In this document: piece after piece, positions 9,703 through 21,366 of the stretch
How positions within the stretch are numbered: position 1 is the first letter of the stretch
Layout of the letters: each line of letters opens with the position of its first letter
From: Gentiana macrophylla
Lineage: Eukaryota; Streptophyta; Magnoliopsida; Gentianales; Gentianaceae
NCBI GenBank assembly: GCA_026214975.1
Contig: JAOBSW010000307.1
Coordinates: 1 to 64,000 of the forward strand
Length of the DNA stretch: 64,000 nucleotides
Reading direction: 5' to 3'
Notes under the pieces: model-generated
What the model was told of the DNA's origin: nothing
Databases searched by the model: none
Seen by the model: the letters and a program-made list of their open reading frames with translations, nothing else
Translations under genes and position numbers: made by a program

Positions 9703-12700
9703 CTACTTGGCAGAACTTCTCTTGCAAGGCAAATTCTTTAATATCTTGCTTCCTTGGACTGGATGCCCAGTTGTTTCTGTTTTCTCATTGCTCGCAATCT
9801 TATGAAATTAGTAGCAACAATTAGAATACAATTTATGCAAATAATACACCAAATTAATATTCTCTATAGAAGTAGCAATGGAAGCAACCAACTTACACTT
9901 TTGAACAAGACTCTTGAACTTGTACATACAGATTGCGCCACATTAATATTCATTGAGCTTGTGTCTCCTTGGATTTTTAACAGCATTAGTGTTAAAAAAA
10001 TCTCTAAACTTTATGCAAGTAATTAAACTAGTAAACGATGTATGACTTACAGCCTTGGAAACTCCTCGTGGACTTCTTCTAACAGGTTGTGACTCATTAA
10101 TAGTCATAGAGCCGGTCTCTCCCTATTTTTTCAATAACATTAGAGTGTTGAGAAATCCCTAAAACCTTATTGAGCTAATTAACTAGTAAAAGATGTATGA
10201 CTTACAGCTTTGGAAAATCCTCGGGGACTTCTTCTAACAAGTTGCGACTCATTAATAGTCATTGAGCTTGTCACTCCCTGTTTTTTCAATAACATTAAAG
10301 TGTTGTGGAATCCCTAAAAACCTTATTGAGGTAATTAACTAGTAAAAGATGTATGACTTACAGCTTTGGAAAATTCTCGTGGACTTCTTCTAACAGGTTG
10401 TGACTCATTAATAGTCATTGAGCTTGTATCTCCCTATTTTTTCAATAACATTAGAGTATTGAAAAATCCGTAAAACATTATTGAGGTAATTAACTACTAA
10501 AAGATGTATGTTACCCCAAATGTAAAAATACTACCCACAAATGGGGAGCAATTCAGCAAGTAAAAAGAGCCAGAAAGAGGCTAATCTGGCAGATCTATTA
10601 GCCCGAATACTCAGGGGTTTTTTTTTTTTTCACTAATGAAGTGTGCAAATTTGCTAGAAGATCTAAGGATAAACACAGAAACTTATGGACAACAAACCAT
10701 AGCTAAGAAGAAAGGAAGTTAAATAACAAAGTAATAATTAACCAAAAAGAAAAGTTTAACGGTAAACAGTGCATATATAGATCAAATAATCCAGATATAA
10801 TCATTTCTGAAATTAATAAAACTAAACACACCCTAAAATCAAATTATTATCTACAAAACAGACAGTGAATTTAAGCAAGTATGGCCAAATAAAACAAGCT
10901 CATACATCATAAAAGCCACACAAAAATCCATAAAAAGTAAACAATGCATTACCTGAAGTACAAAACACAGAAGGAAAGAAAGTAGTGAAAATGCAAGCTG
11001 CAAATCTGAACAAACAAAGTCTGTTAATAAATGACTTACTGGTCTTGGCTTCTTGGTTCTGCCACCTACCCCACGCTGTGATGAAGAATTATCACCTTTC
11101 CTCTTTGGCACCTATATAGTATTAAGAGTACAAGTAATAATTTGCATTTAATAAGTGTATTTTAACGATGATATGGATTTAAGATATAGAAATAACTACT
11201 TACAACTTTATCGGCATCAGATGTTTGCGTTTCCTTACATCTTCTTTTGTTGTGTCCCGGTCGTTTACATACACTACATAATCCTCCTAAACCAGCCCTG
11301 CCCAACTTTCGAATGTTTGTATTTTCTTGCGAAATCAGACTTTCTCCTGCTGACTTTCTTCTTTTCAGTTTGGGACTCTAGCTTGCCTTTTCTCAAGCAG
11401 AGGCAATGGACCCAAACGTCCGGATTCTCTCCATTCATCAAATCCAGCCATTGGTTGAATGACATGTTCATAAACTTTCAGGTATGTCTCAACCGTATAA
11501 CAGTCATCGACATAGTCAACCGGGTCTTTTATAACAGGAACACTTAATGCAGCACAAGCATGGGACATGGTACTCCATTCAGCTCCCACTTCCTACAAGT
11601 ACAACTTTTTTTAGTCAAACTTACACTGCAAATCCTCCCATCATATTGCTCGCATTCATACATATCCTCAGAAGCTTTATAAGCAATAGAATTTGCAGCC
11701 TCCTCAATCTTCTTACGAACTCTTTTTAGGATTTTGGGGCAAATCCTCATGTTATTCCATTTTTGTCTTGCAATGTCCCGTTTTACTTGAAACCTCACCA
11801 TCAAATACATCCTTAACCATTCAAACATTTATAGAATTGGCATTCTCCTTGCTTCCAAAATCTTTGCATCCAGCTTTCACACACATTGTTCAAAATCATG
11901 TCACACCTTGGGTGAGTATCAAAATGAGCTCTAGTCCAACTTGTGGGTCTTTTTTTTTCAAGCCACTGGTACGTAGCTTTTCCATTGCTTTATCAAACCT
12001 CTGGACTGTTGTAGCTTTTGCCGCCTCATAGAAAGCGTCCTTCAATTGTTTTCCCTTGTAACCTTCTAAAGCAAGTTTGTATACAAATGTCTAACACAAA
12101 ATCTATGCTTAACACCAGGAATAACCATTTCACATGCCACAATTAACCCTTTCTGTTTATCAGACACAATTGTCCACTCATGTTCATTTTCGATTTTCAG
12201 ATCTTCTCTTAGTAATCCTAAAAATCAAATCCAAGACTCATTTCCTTCACCCTCGACAAGAGCATATGCAATGGGGAATAAATTATTGTTTGGATCAAGG
12301 CCAACAGCAGTTAGAACCATGCCACCATATTCACTTTTCAAGTGATATCCATCAACACCAAATATGGGCCTACAGCCTGCAATGAAACCCTTCTTCGTTG
12401 CAGAAAATCAACAATACATTCTATGGAACCTAGGCTGATTTGTAGGCCTGACAACTGTTTCATGTGTGACTAGATCAAACAATACATCAGCATTCTCAGT
12501 GTGACATAATTTCATGATTATAGCTGCCTCAGGGTCACTCCTCTTTAGTTACTCAATGTAATCCCAGAGCTTTCCATATTGATCAACTTGATTGCCTTGT
12601 ATAGTCTTCAAAGCTGCATCCTTAGCCCTATGTGCTTGCCACTCAGAGACATGACACTTAACATTTTTCATGACTTTTTTCCAGAAAATTTTCATGTTTG

Positions 12701-13857
12701 GATCAGGGTCTAATTTGAAATCATCCAGATATTTATTAGCAACCCAAGTCGAGGTAATGGTTGAATTTCTAAAGTTGAAGTTGCACTTGTGCTCGGAATC
12801 AAAAACCCAAACTTCTACTCTTCCACTGTGGTTCATCAGCTTAGCATATATTTCCCACTTACAACTTGGTACCTTACATTTGGCTCTACATCTTTCTTTA
12901 TCCGACTTATAAAATGTTATAGATCTACCCCTCTTAATGTTATAACTCTGAAAGCCTCTTTAAACTCCACAAAGTTTGCAAAATTCAACCCACAATATAA
13001 AGGAGGGTCTTGCATGTCTCTAATTGCATTGAACACATGATTATTGCCTGTGTTTGGTTCTTCATCCGAACCCTTCAGACTGTCCATGTCATACTCACTG
13101 TCTACTTCATCCCTGCTATCTGAGTTATTTCCTCTCTCACCATCATTATTCTCAGTCACTGCATCATTTTCACTTAGACCATTCCTGCTATCCGAGTCAT
13201 TTCCTCTCACACCATCATTTCCCTCTATATTCTCAGTCACTGCATCATTTTCACCTAGACCATCAAACAGTGTAACATCACCCTCTGCCATGTCATCATA
13301 GAGATCTCCATTACTAGAATAAGTTGAATCATTACCATCCCTAATGACATAATCAAAATCTTCATCACTAGAATATCCTGCGAGTACATCATCATTTTCA
13401 GGCTCATCATTATCATTGCTTCTCACAACATTGGATGACCCTGCCTGGCTTTCAAAAAATGATGTCAAATCCAGGTCAACATATAGGTGAACAAGGTTTG
13501 CAGCAGCATGATCTTTGAATATTTCTAGAGAGCCTTATCTCTTCGGAGAAGCACAAATCCATCACCTTCTTTATAGTAATTTTTGAATCCAATTATCCCA
13601 CAAGAAAAGCTCAGCTCATCTAGATAAAAAAAACTCAAATCGCGAACATCTACATCGTCAAATATAATACTTTTACCTCCTTCATAGGAAGCCGTAGGGA
13701 CGTGCACAAAGGTTCCTCCAACATGAAAAATTATGGTTATCTTGCCACTTCCTTTTCTTGTGTACACAAGGAAAAAAAATCGATTAAAAAATGAGGGATA
13801 ATAAGACAATTTAAAAGCATAAAAAGGTTCACCAAACACAAAATGCAATAAATACAA
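9703..13857 (-). pseudogene. mudrA-like: MULE transposase (mudrA-type), multi-exon, frameshifted
   Basis: Minus-strand order: an N-terminal PB1-like domain (KITIIFHVGGTFVHVP near 13690-13757); an acidic Asp/Ser/Gly-rich linker (13040-13440); the MuDR DNA-binding zinc finger (CRAKCKVPSCKWEI, HKCNF, 12770-12890); the MULE DDE domain (FGVDGYHLKSEYGGM near 12350, VSDKQKGL near 12150); a SWIM finger (CTCRKWELNGVPC, 11550-11620); and a CCHC knuckle (CSVCKRPGHNKRRC, 11225-11280). The main exon ends at a GTAAGT donor after 11204. Further exons: 11040-11111, repeated 72-nt exons at 9897-10433, and a terminal exon 9703-9798 ending TAG, all phase 0. Frameshifts or stops lie near 13530, 12910, 12545, 11560 and 11400. 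The 5' splice structure is unresolved. Confidence 0.85.
9897..10433 (-). repeat. tandemly amplified 72-nt exon with its intron (four units)
   Basis: Four units at a 154-156 bp step contain a 72-nt exon: 10362-10433, 10206-10277, 10051-10122 and, more diverged, 9897-9968. Read on the minus strand, the first three are each preceded by a TTGAAAAAA(T/C)AG acceptor and all four are followed by a GTAAGT donor. All open 24 codons in phase 0, with a shared core TINESQxVRRSPRxxSKA in three of them and a relative (SSMNINVAQSV) in the fourth. The fourth unit has lost a clean AG at the expected acceptor. Confidence 0.85.
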
Positions 13858-14689
13858 TTGTAGTTATATCGTAAAATTTCTACGAAGTCTAACAGAGCAT
13901 GTGACTCTACTGTGAGTAAAATCTAGGGTATCTATAAAGTACATGAATCTGATCTAACTTGATTCAGAAATGGTGGATGGTCTGTGCATGATGAAGCAAC
14001 AACTCATTAAGTAGTGCCTGTTCCATTTTGTGTATAGGTTAAGTAGTGCCTTAGGAACAATGTTGAAGTAGCAGTACTACTTATTAACATTACCTATTCC
14101 ATTTTCTCTTCTATATACAAACAAAGACCATATTTTCCTTCAACTTTGGTTCTTTAACTTCACTTACTTTATAACAAAAGGACAACTTTAACCCAATTAA
14201 ACTACATTCAGTGCATGAAACACAACATCAGTAAAAAAAAACAATAGAAATGTATTCAGTGCATGAAACACTTTCCCTTTCTTGCCCTCTGTCCATGTAT
14301 CAATCAATCTTGAGAAATTTACTAACCCTTAACACACACAAAAAAAACAATCAAAAATAGCAATTTACTCACCATAAATAGGTTGCTCAACACCTATTTC
14401 TCAAAGTGACATCTTGAGAACAATTATCGCCGACGCCGGTAGACACTCGGCGGTGACAAAAACCACTCTTTTGGGAAGAAATCGAATTAGGGAACTAGGT
14501 TTTTGTAGAGGAGAGGGAAACTAGAAGTCAACAATGATTGGGAATTCGTGAATTGTGAATTCACAAATTGGAAATTAACCGAGGATCGGGAATCAACATT
14601 TGGGGTTGGGAATGAATGAGGGGTTGGAGACGAATTAAGGGGTAGTCGAATTAATGGGTGATTTTGGGGGAAATAATAAAAAAAAAGTT

Positions 14690-14883
14690 GTTTTTTTTGT
14701 TTGCACATGTTGACGGAGAGTGCAAACCACACGCCTTCCTCCCTTTAAATTTAACCCAAAATTCGGAATAGGGTGTTTCTTGCAAAATATCATAGAAGAT
14801 AGAGGGTAAAAATGTAAAATTTTAAGATAAGTGGCAAGTCCAAATGTTGACCCAAACATAGGGGTGTTTTGCGCCAATTACTC
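14690..14883 (-). repeat. MULE right terminal inverted repeat
   Basis: The inverse of 7704-7900: ends ...GGGGTGTTTTGCGCCAATTACTC, with TAGAGGGTAAAAATG and GTTGACCCAAACATA in the same order as the left TIR reversed. Just inside it lies CCGCCGAGTGTCTACCGG-type sequence on the minus strand, likely part of the transposase leader. Confidence 0.85.
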
Positions 14884-17700
14884 CTTAAAAATATTATATG
14901 TGTGCCAAAAATGTCTCGTAATTTAATATCGATCTCCCTGCTTTGCCAAAATTATAATGTTTCAGTTGAATTCTTACACTCAAAATTTATTGTGAAGGAC
15001 CTTCAGACAAGTCGCCAGTTGATGTATGGACCGGTTAAGGATGGATTATATGAGTGGCATTCCAAATCTATTTTCGCTTTTTCTGCCAATAAAACCATTG
15101 GTCACACGTGGCACCACAAGCTAGGCCACCATTCCATTTCTATTTTTCAGTCTATTGTTGCATGAAATAAATTAGATGTTATTTCACCCTCCTTTAAACA
15201 TTGTGATGCTTGTCTTGTCAATAAAAGCCATAAACTTGTGTTGGTTCATCTACGTTACAATCCTCCCGTCCCCTTGAAATTATTTCACTGATTTTTGGAT
15301 CTCCCATGTTTACTCTGTGGATGGTTTTAAGTACTATGTTATATTTGTTGACCATTTTACAATATATATATGGTTTTATCCCTTAAAACATAAATCTGAT
15401 GTTGCACCCACTTTCACTCGCTTTAAGGCAACATTAGAATTTTTTTTCTCACTCCATTAAAATACTATACTCTGATAACGGTCGTGAATATATGGCTCTC
15501 AAAGACTTTCTGGCCAACAATGGCATTTCTCACTTTACCACACTGCCACCCTGAACACAATGGCTATTCCGAACGTCTCCATCTCCACATTGTTGAAACA
15601 TGTCTTTCCTTACTTACGCATGCCTCTATGCCCCTTTCGTATTGTCTATATGCCTTTCCACTGCCGTCTACTTAATCAATCGCCTTCATACACCCACCAT
15701 TTCCATGAAGTCTCTCTATTTGAGTATCTTTGGTGAGCTTCCGTACTATAATAAATTGCGTGCCTTCGGTTGTCTGTGTTATCCCTGTCTTCGTCCCTAC
15801 ACGGCCCACAAGTTACAAGCCCGGTCCATTGCATGTGTGTTTTCCGGTTATTCTCTTACCCATAGAGCTTACTACTGCTACAATCTCCGCTCCTCTCGTC
15901 TCTAGGTACCTCAACATGTAAAGTTTGTCAAGGATATCTTTCCTATTCAATCCTCCGCATCCACCTCTGCCGAGAACACTCCTAATCCCGAATACCTATC
16001 TCTCCTGCCTCTTGTTCCCCCTTCTATACCTCATACTCCGGTTCCTCCTCCGTCACCACCCTCCCGCTCTCCCTCATTTCCCTCTCCGCCAAATGATCCT
16101 TCATCTTCCCCCCCTCCCGGCTGACACTCCTTCTCCTCCACCACCCACACATTCCATGCGCACCCATGCTAAAAATAATATCCACAAACCCATCCAAAAA
16201 CTCAATCTTCATACCCAACTCCAACACCTTACCAAAGTCGAACTCACCACCATTACCTAATCCCTCAAACAACCCAAGTGGCGTAATGCTATGCAGGAGG
16301 AGTACGATGCTCTCATTCGTAATGACACTTGGGAACTTGTTCCCTTCTATCCTACATTCAACATTGTTGGCGTGAAGTGGATTTTTTGAATAAAACATTA
16401 GCCTGATGGTTCTGTTGATAGATATAAAGCTAGCCTTGTGCTCGCGATTTTCACCAACTTTTGGGTATTGACGATTATGAGACTTTTAGTCCGGTTGTCA
16501 AACCAACCACTGGGCGTCTCGTTCTTTATATTCCTGGTCTTAATGGAAATTCCATATCAATAACGCATTCCTGCAAGGACGCCTCCATGATACTGTTTAT
16601 TTGTCCCAACCTCCAGTTTTTATTGATTCTAGCAGGCCTAACTACGTCTGCAAACTCAAGAAGGCAATATATAGTCTCAAGCAAGCCCCTCGGGCTTGGT
16701 ATGATGAATTGAAGAACTACATACTCACACTTGGATTTCGACATTTTCATGTTGATACATCTTTATTTATTTATTTTCATGGCTCCACGTTACTCTATAT
16801 ACTTATTTATGTTGATGATATTATTGTTATTGGCAATAGTTCTATTGAGCTTGACATGTTATCACTCGGTTATCCTCTCGGTTTTCGCTCAAGGACCTCG
16901 GCCCTCTTTCCTATTTTTTTAGGTGTGGAAGTCCATCATAATAAAGATGGTCTTCTTCTCTCTCAACAGCGGTATATCACGAAACTACTTGCTAAAGTCA
17001 ATATGCAGGATGTGAACTCCGTTGCTACACCACTACCGGCTGATATCTCCACTTTATCATCTCGCTCCCGAAACCCACTTACTGATCCCATACAATTTCA
17101 CATGGTTATTGGCAGTCTTTGGTATTTATCCTTCACTCGGCCAGACATTGCATTTGCGGTTAATAAATAATCTCAGTATATGCATCAGCCTACAGATGTT
17201 CATTGGTCACTTGCTAAATGCATCATCCGGTATCTTATATGTATGCATAATTATGGTCTTCAACTCTATCTCAACTCTCCTATCACACTTCACACTTTCT
17301 CTGATGCGGACTTGAGAGGCAACAAGGACAATTATGCCTCGACAAATGAATATGTGGTCTACCTCGGCAAAAATCCTCTTTCCTGGAGCTCCAAGAAACA
17401 ACAGACCACAGCCCGTTCATCCACAGAAGCTGAATGTCGCTCCATTGATGCTGTTATGGCGGAACTTTATTGGGTTACTTATCTTCTATGCGATCTCGAC
17501 ATCTCTCTCACAGCTGCACCCGTCGTTTATTGTGAAAATCTCGGTACCACTTATTTCTGTGCAAATCCTGTCTTCCACTCGCGTATGAAACACATGGCCA
17601 TTGACTATTATTATATCCACGATAATATTCACAAGGTCGGTTGCGTATTTCCTATGTTAACGCTCGGGATCAACTAGCGGACTCTCTCATCAAATCACTC
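14884..17700 (+). pseudogene. copia element C pol (5'-truncated, frameshifted)
   Basis: Pol starts in mid-protein at the MULE border: IICVPKMSRNLISISLLCQ (end of protease), then TWHHKLGHHS (GAG-pre-integrase), a broken integrase core around 15300-15560, and LINRLHTPTIS (integrase C-terminus). RT covers about 16270-17170 (KKAIYSLKQAPRAWYDEL, catalytic YVDDI near 16811). RNase H covers 17180-17677 (SDADLRG, SSTEAECRSIDAVMAELYW, SRMKHMAIDYYYI). Style and short LTRs fit the Ale/Retrofit group of copia. Stops or frame changes occur at least at 15164, 15290, 15560, 15905, 16390, 16460 and 17168. gag and the 5' LTR are missing. Confidence 0.85.
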
Positions 17701-17766
17701 CCTCGCCCGCTCTTTCTTCATCAATGTGACAAGTTGGGCCCGCGTCCGCGTCCCACTTGATGGGTG

Positions 17767-17842
17767 GTATTAGTAAATATTAATCAATAGAATAAAATCA
17801 TTCTTTGATTCTAGCATTCATTACTTATGATATAACATTTAT
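17767..17842 (+). repeat. 3' LTR of copia element C, left half
   Basis: It follows the end of RNase H after a decayed polypurine stretch (near GATGGGTGG). It is interrupted by the Sirevirus-like element: TTTAT at 17838-17842 is the first copy of the target duplication. The right half is at 26731-26852. Confidence 0.65.
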
Positions 17843-19583
17843 TGTTGGAAATAAAATTTATGTTTTGATGATGATTCATCACTTAATTATTAATTAGTCT
17901 TTAACCCCATTGATGAAGTGTCATAACTAGCTGTTGTAGTGCAAGCAAAAAGAAGTCTAGATATCAATGTATAGGTTTCATTAGAGTCTGATATTTGTAT
18001 AAGTTAAATCAGACAAGCCTTTGTAATAGTTCTAGATTGGAACCGAGAAATGAAGAAAGCGAGACTTACTCTGGCGAGATTCTACAAGAAGCGACTCGAG
18101 CACACCTACGTAAAAGCCGAAGAAGGTAAGTTCATTTGAGAGTTCTGATTTCGGTTGGCTTATCTAGAAGATTGAAGAAATGAGGGTCACAGACTCGATT
18201 CATGAAGAACGAAGGCGAGGTTCAAACTCGATTATGAAGATTACAAGTCGAGACTATAAAGTTGGACTGTGCAAGATTGTGGTGACGAATCGACTTTATG
18301 GATCTTGTATGAAGACCTAAGAATCATAAGGACAATGAATTCTTAGTTGATAATGAGTCATGGTGTACTCGATTAAGTTAATGATGATCGATGAAAACCA
18401 GAGTAATCGATACTTGAAGAAGAGTAAAATTTCGATTAATGCTCCAAGTCGAGTTAGAAAGCGACAAGTGAAAACTCGAATAAAAGCGATAAGGAAACTC
18501 GGTTTTATAAGTCGATCATCCAACAACCGAAAGTACAGTGGAGCGTTGAAAAGGAAACAATTTCATTGGATGAGTTACTGACACAGCAGAACGGTCAGAA
18601 AAATTATAACCGTTACAAGCAGGACAAATGTTGAATGAACCCCTATAAATAGACTACCTCTACAACATTGGATGTAGGGGAGAGAGGTGTGTGTGCAGGC
18701 ATAAGATAAAAGCAAGCGAATTGAAAAGAATCTATCTAGTCAAAAGATCAAGTTAAAAAGGAAAAGCCAAATTCAAAAGAATACTGCTAAGCACTTAATT
18801 GCAAGATCAAGAAATTTCTTCAAAATACTCAAGCTTATTCAAGAAGATTCAAGATCCAACATTTGAAGAAAACTGAGCCGTGCTTAAATTATACATCCGG
18901 AAGAAAAGCTCAAATCACAATTGAATCATAGTTATTGATTCAAAGTCTCAACCTTGATTTCATCAAAGGCATAGATCGTGAAACACCAAGAAGGTGTGAA
19001 GGGCAGGTTGAGTGCGATCGGGAAGAGCTGTGTTTGTGATGAGTGGTGAAGAGGCAATCCTACCCTCCAAGGACCGATGGTTCAAACAATTGAAGAACAG
19101 CAATCCTACATTTTCTACAAGTGTTTAGATAGTGAAGCTAGGGATTAGTCAAGGACTATCGTTTGGAACTTTTTGTAATTGGGCCATCTCAAAGAAGTTC
19201 TAGTGGAATTTTCCTCCGCATCACAAAGGGAAGAGAGGGAGCGAGGATTACACCACCTGGAACCTCTATAATTCTTGTCTATTTACTTTATGCATTCATT
19301 TATTTCTTAATAGATACACTTACTTGGTTTTCATACTTAAGGCTATTACTTTATCCACGCGATTAACAAGACTCGAATATAAGTCGCTTTTGACTTACAA
19401 TCGATTAAGCTAATCGAACTCCACACAAGTTAAGGGACAGAACATAAGCGAAGCTGGAAGTCAGTTTGAGTTTCAGAGAAACTCAGTTCCTAGGGCTTTT
19501 ACAACTTAAGATAAGTTTTTGATGACAAGTTTATTCACCCCCCCCCCCTCTAAACTTGTGTTAGCCTTTCCAAGGGACCAACA
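17843..19583 (+). repeat. 5' LTR of the Sirevirus-like element
   Basis: TGTTGGAAATAAAATTTATG...GGGACCAACA. TATA box TATAAATA at 18644-18651. It is colinear with the 3' LTR over its whole length; differences cluster where the 3' LTR has ACTGA or TCAGT, which here read CGA, CCGA or GCGA. Confidence 0.9.
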
Positions 19584-19585
19584 AT

Positions 19586-19597
19586 TGGTATCGGAGC
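19586..19597 (+). promoter_or_regulatory. primer-binding site of the Sirevirus-like element
   Basis: TGGTATCGGAGC two bases after the LTR end, complementary to the 3' end of initiator tRNA-Met apart from one base. Confidence 0.9.
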
Positions 19598-19685
19598 AAT
19601 TCTTCTTTTTGGAGGAGATCCAAGATACATTTCAAACTAATTGTTGAAAACCCCTTTTCTATATCTATCTTAAAAAGTATTTTTA

Positions 19686-20276
19686 ATGGACACATCCAAA
19701 ATCAGAAATTGGCTAAACAATCCCCTGACTGACTATTTGCAAAATGTTGTCTATGACTTTCAGTATCAATTACTTGAAAGATTCAGCACTACAAGCTCAC
19801 ACACGAATCCGGAACCTCACTTCAGTTATGATGAAGACATTGATTTAAATGGAGACAAAGATGAATCAAGAGGATTCCCATCCTTAAGTGATCTTTCAGA
19901 GGAAGCAGAAAGAGAATTACTACGGGTAGCTGATTCTATAGAAGAAATGGTAACCAAAGATCCATCCAGCGCAAAAGTCGCAGATAATGATCTACCTACA
20001 AGCCATGGAGGAGAAAGTGATGAAGAAATCATACTGCTAGGAGCTACACTTGCAAATGCTATTGATAAAGGAAAACAGGCTTTAATCAGTGATGATTCCT
20101 CAACAGAAGACTTATCTATCAAACATCGGGAGGTAAGTACATCTACATCCAAATCTCACACTGTCCCAAACAATCAAAGGAATGACGGTTTCAATAAATC
20201 CTTGGACATACTCATAAAGGAGTTAGAGACAATTCAAGAAAATTATGAGAATGTCAAAAGGAGAAAAAGTTATTGA
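19686..20276 (+). CDS. ORF1 of the Sirevirus-like element, 196 aa, unrecognised
   Basis: First ATG after the primer site, 89 bp downstream of it. The product is acidic and Ser-rich (stretches SDLSEEAERELLRVAD, SDDSSTEDLS) and ends in a probable coiled coil (SLDILIKELETIQENYENVKR). It occupies the gag position but lacks the usual UBN2 gag domain. The frame ends at TGA-region 20276 and is followed out of frame by gag-tail sequence, so ORF1 may be the intact N-terminal part of a longer broken protein. Function unknown. Confidence 0.5.
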   Translation: MDTSKIRNWLNNPLTDYLQNVVYDFQYQLLERFSTTSSHTNPEPHFSYDEDIDLNGDKDESRGFPSLSDLSEEAERELLRVADSIEEMVTKDPSSAKVADNDLPTSHGGESDEEIILLGATLANAIDKGKQALISDDSSTEDLSIKHREVSTSTSKSHTVPNNQRNDGFNKSLDILIKELETIQENYENVKRRKSY

Positions 20277-20286
20277 AAACTAAGAT

Positions 20287-20970
20287 TTGAGATTGAATGA
20301 AATCAATCTAATCATGACTAATAATGGAACCAAGGTAATTGGACCAACTGATGAACCAACAAAAGTTATGAACAACAATAAGTCATCAGTTGATCCGATT
20401 CCCAAAGTTCAATTCAAACCAGGGAAACCATTTGGAGATAGATCTGGTTTAGGGTTTGATAATCAGTACAATTCTAAGTTTAGACCAGGATCGGGTTGCA
20501 ATAAAATTTGTGGATCGCTCAGCGATCAAAAACTCGTAAAATCGACAAAATTATTAGAATCGATAGATACTCAAAGATGACCAATCACACAAGTCGATAA
20601 ACCGAAAAATCAGTTGGCAAAATTAATCAAGTCAACAGATTTTACAGAAAAACTCAGAAGGCTGTAAACAGAAAAACTGATTCAAAATCAGTAAGAAAAA
20701 TCTTCAAGTCATATCCACTCAAGAATGAAGATCATAATAGACTTAGAGGGAAAGGAAGATTATTTCCCACTGATGAAGATTGGAATAGACCATCACCTCG
20801 TTTCACAAAGCAGAACAAACTTAAAAGCTGTTATGACAAAACAAGAAAAGTTTGTGCCGACTTCACTCGATCAACATGTCAAGAGAGGTATAAAATTAAA
20901 AATAAAATTGCGCCGTTAAGAACTAATCAGTTAGGACCCAAAAAGATATGGGTACCAAAGAATTCTCACT
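20287..20970 (+). pseudogene. gag tail / gag-pol junction remnant of the Sirevirus-like element
   Basis: In shifting frames the region reads KPFGDRSGLGFDNQ (about 20430), then CYDKTRKVCADFTRSTCQ (about 20830-20885) and GPKKIWVPKNS (20935-20965). The last motif recurs in slightly broken form in the pol-bearing Sirevirus at about 61905-61940 (GPKRV...), where it precedes the protease. Here nothing of pol follows it. Several single-base frame changes separate the pieces. Confidence 0.6.
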
Positions 20971-21366
20971 CTGTTTTTGGAGAAAACACCACCACGGTGA
21001 GAGCGGGAATATAATTCACAAAAGCGAGTTGTTTTCACAACCGAGTTTTTGAATTCAAAGATAAGGACAAAACTAAACGATACAAATTTGTTGATCGCGT
21101 ACCTTCTTTACTCACTTTTATCCATTCACGGTTATCAAGAAAAAGCGTGGTCCTTTTTCAATCCAAACCGCTCATAATTTCCACTCACCCACCTTTTCAC
21201 AATCTCAAAATATTTATGACAAGACGTTTTAAGTCCCACTCAATTCTTAACTTCCCCCACTCCTAATTATAAATACCCAGAATTTTCTTTTACAAAATCT
21301 TTACGCATAATTTCTGAATCTACTCTCTGAATTTCAAAATTTCAAATTTTCAATCAAATCCAAAAA

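Larger units (their letters stand above)
7704..14883 (-). mobile_element. Mutator-like element (MULE) with terminal inverted repeats
   Basis: About 180-200 bp at the left end (GAGTAATTGGCAAAAACACCCC...) is repeated in inverted orientation at the right end, finishing at 14883. Between them lies a minus-strand transposase gene with the MuDR DNA-binding, MULE and SWIM domains. Flanks are unlike (hAT pseudogene on the left, copia pol on the right) and no 9-bp target duplication is visible (TCCTTTTAA against CTTAAAAAT), so a flank has been rearranged since insertion. The region 13870-14690 is the transposase leader/promoter side and has no further ORF I trust. Confidence 0.85.

Noticed and set aside
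9897..10433. Possible CRISPR-like or satellite array
   Set aside because: Repeats of 155 bp with splice signals and a constant 24-codon frame; no short repeat/unique spacer pattern and the genome is a plant nucleus.
7695..14892. 9-bp target duplication for the MULE
   Set aside because: TCCTTTTAA (left) and CTTAAAAAT (right) do not match; the inner left TIR flank TTTTTAAAT does not match either.
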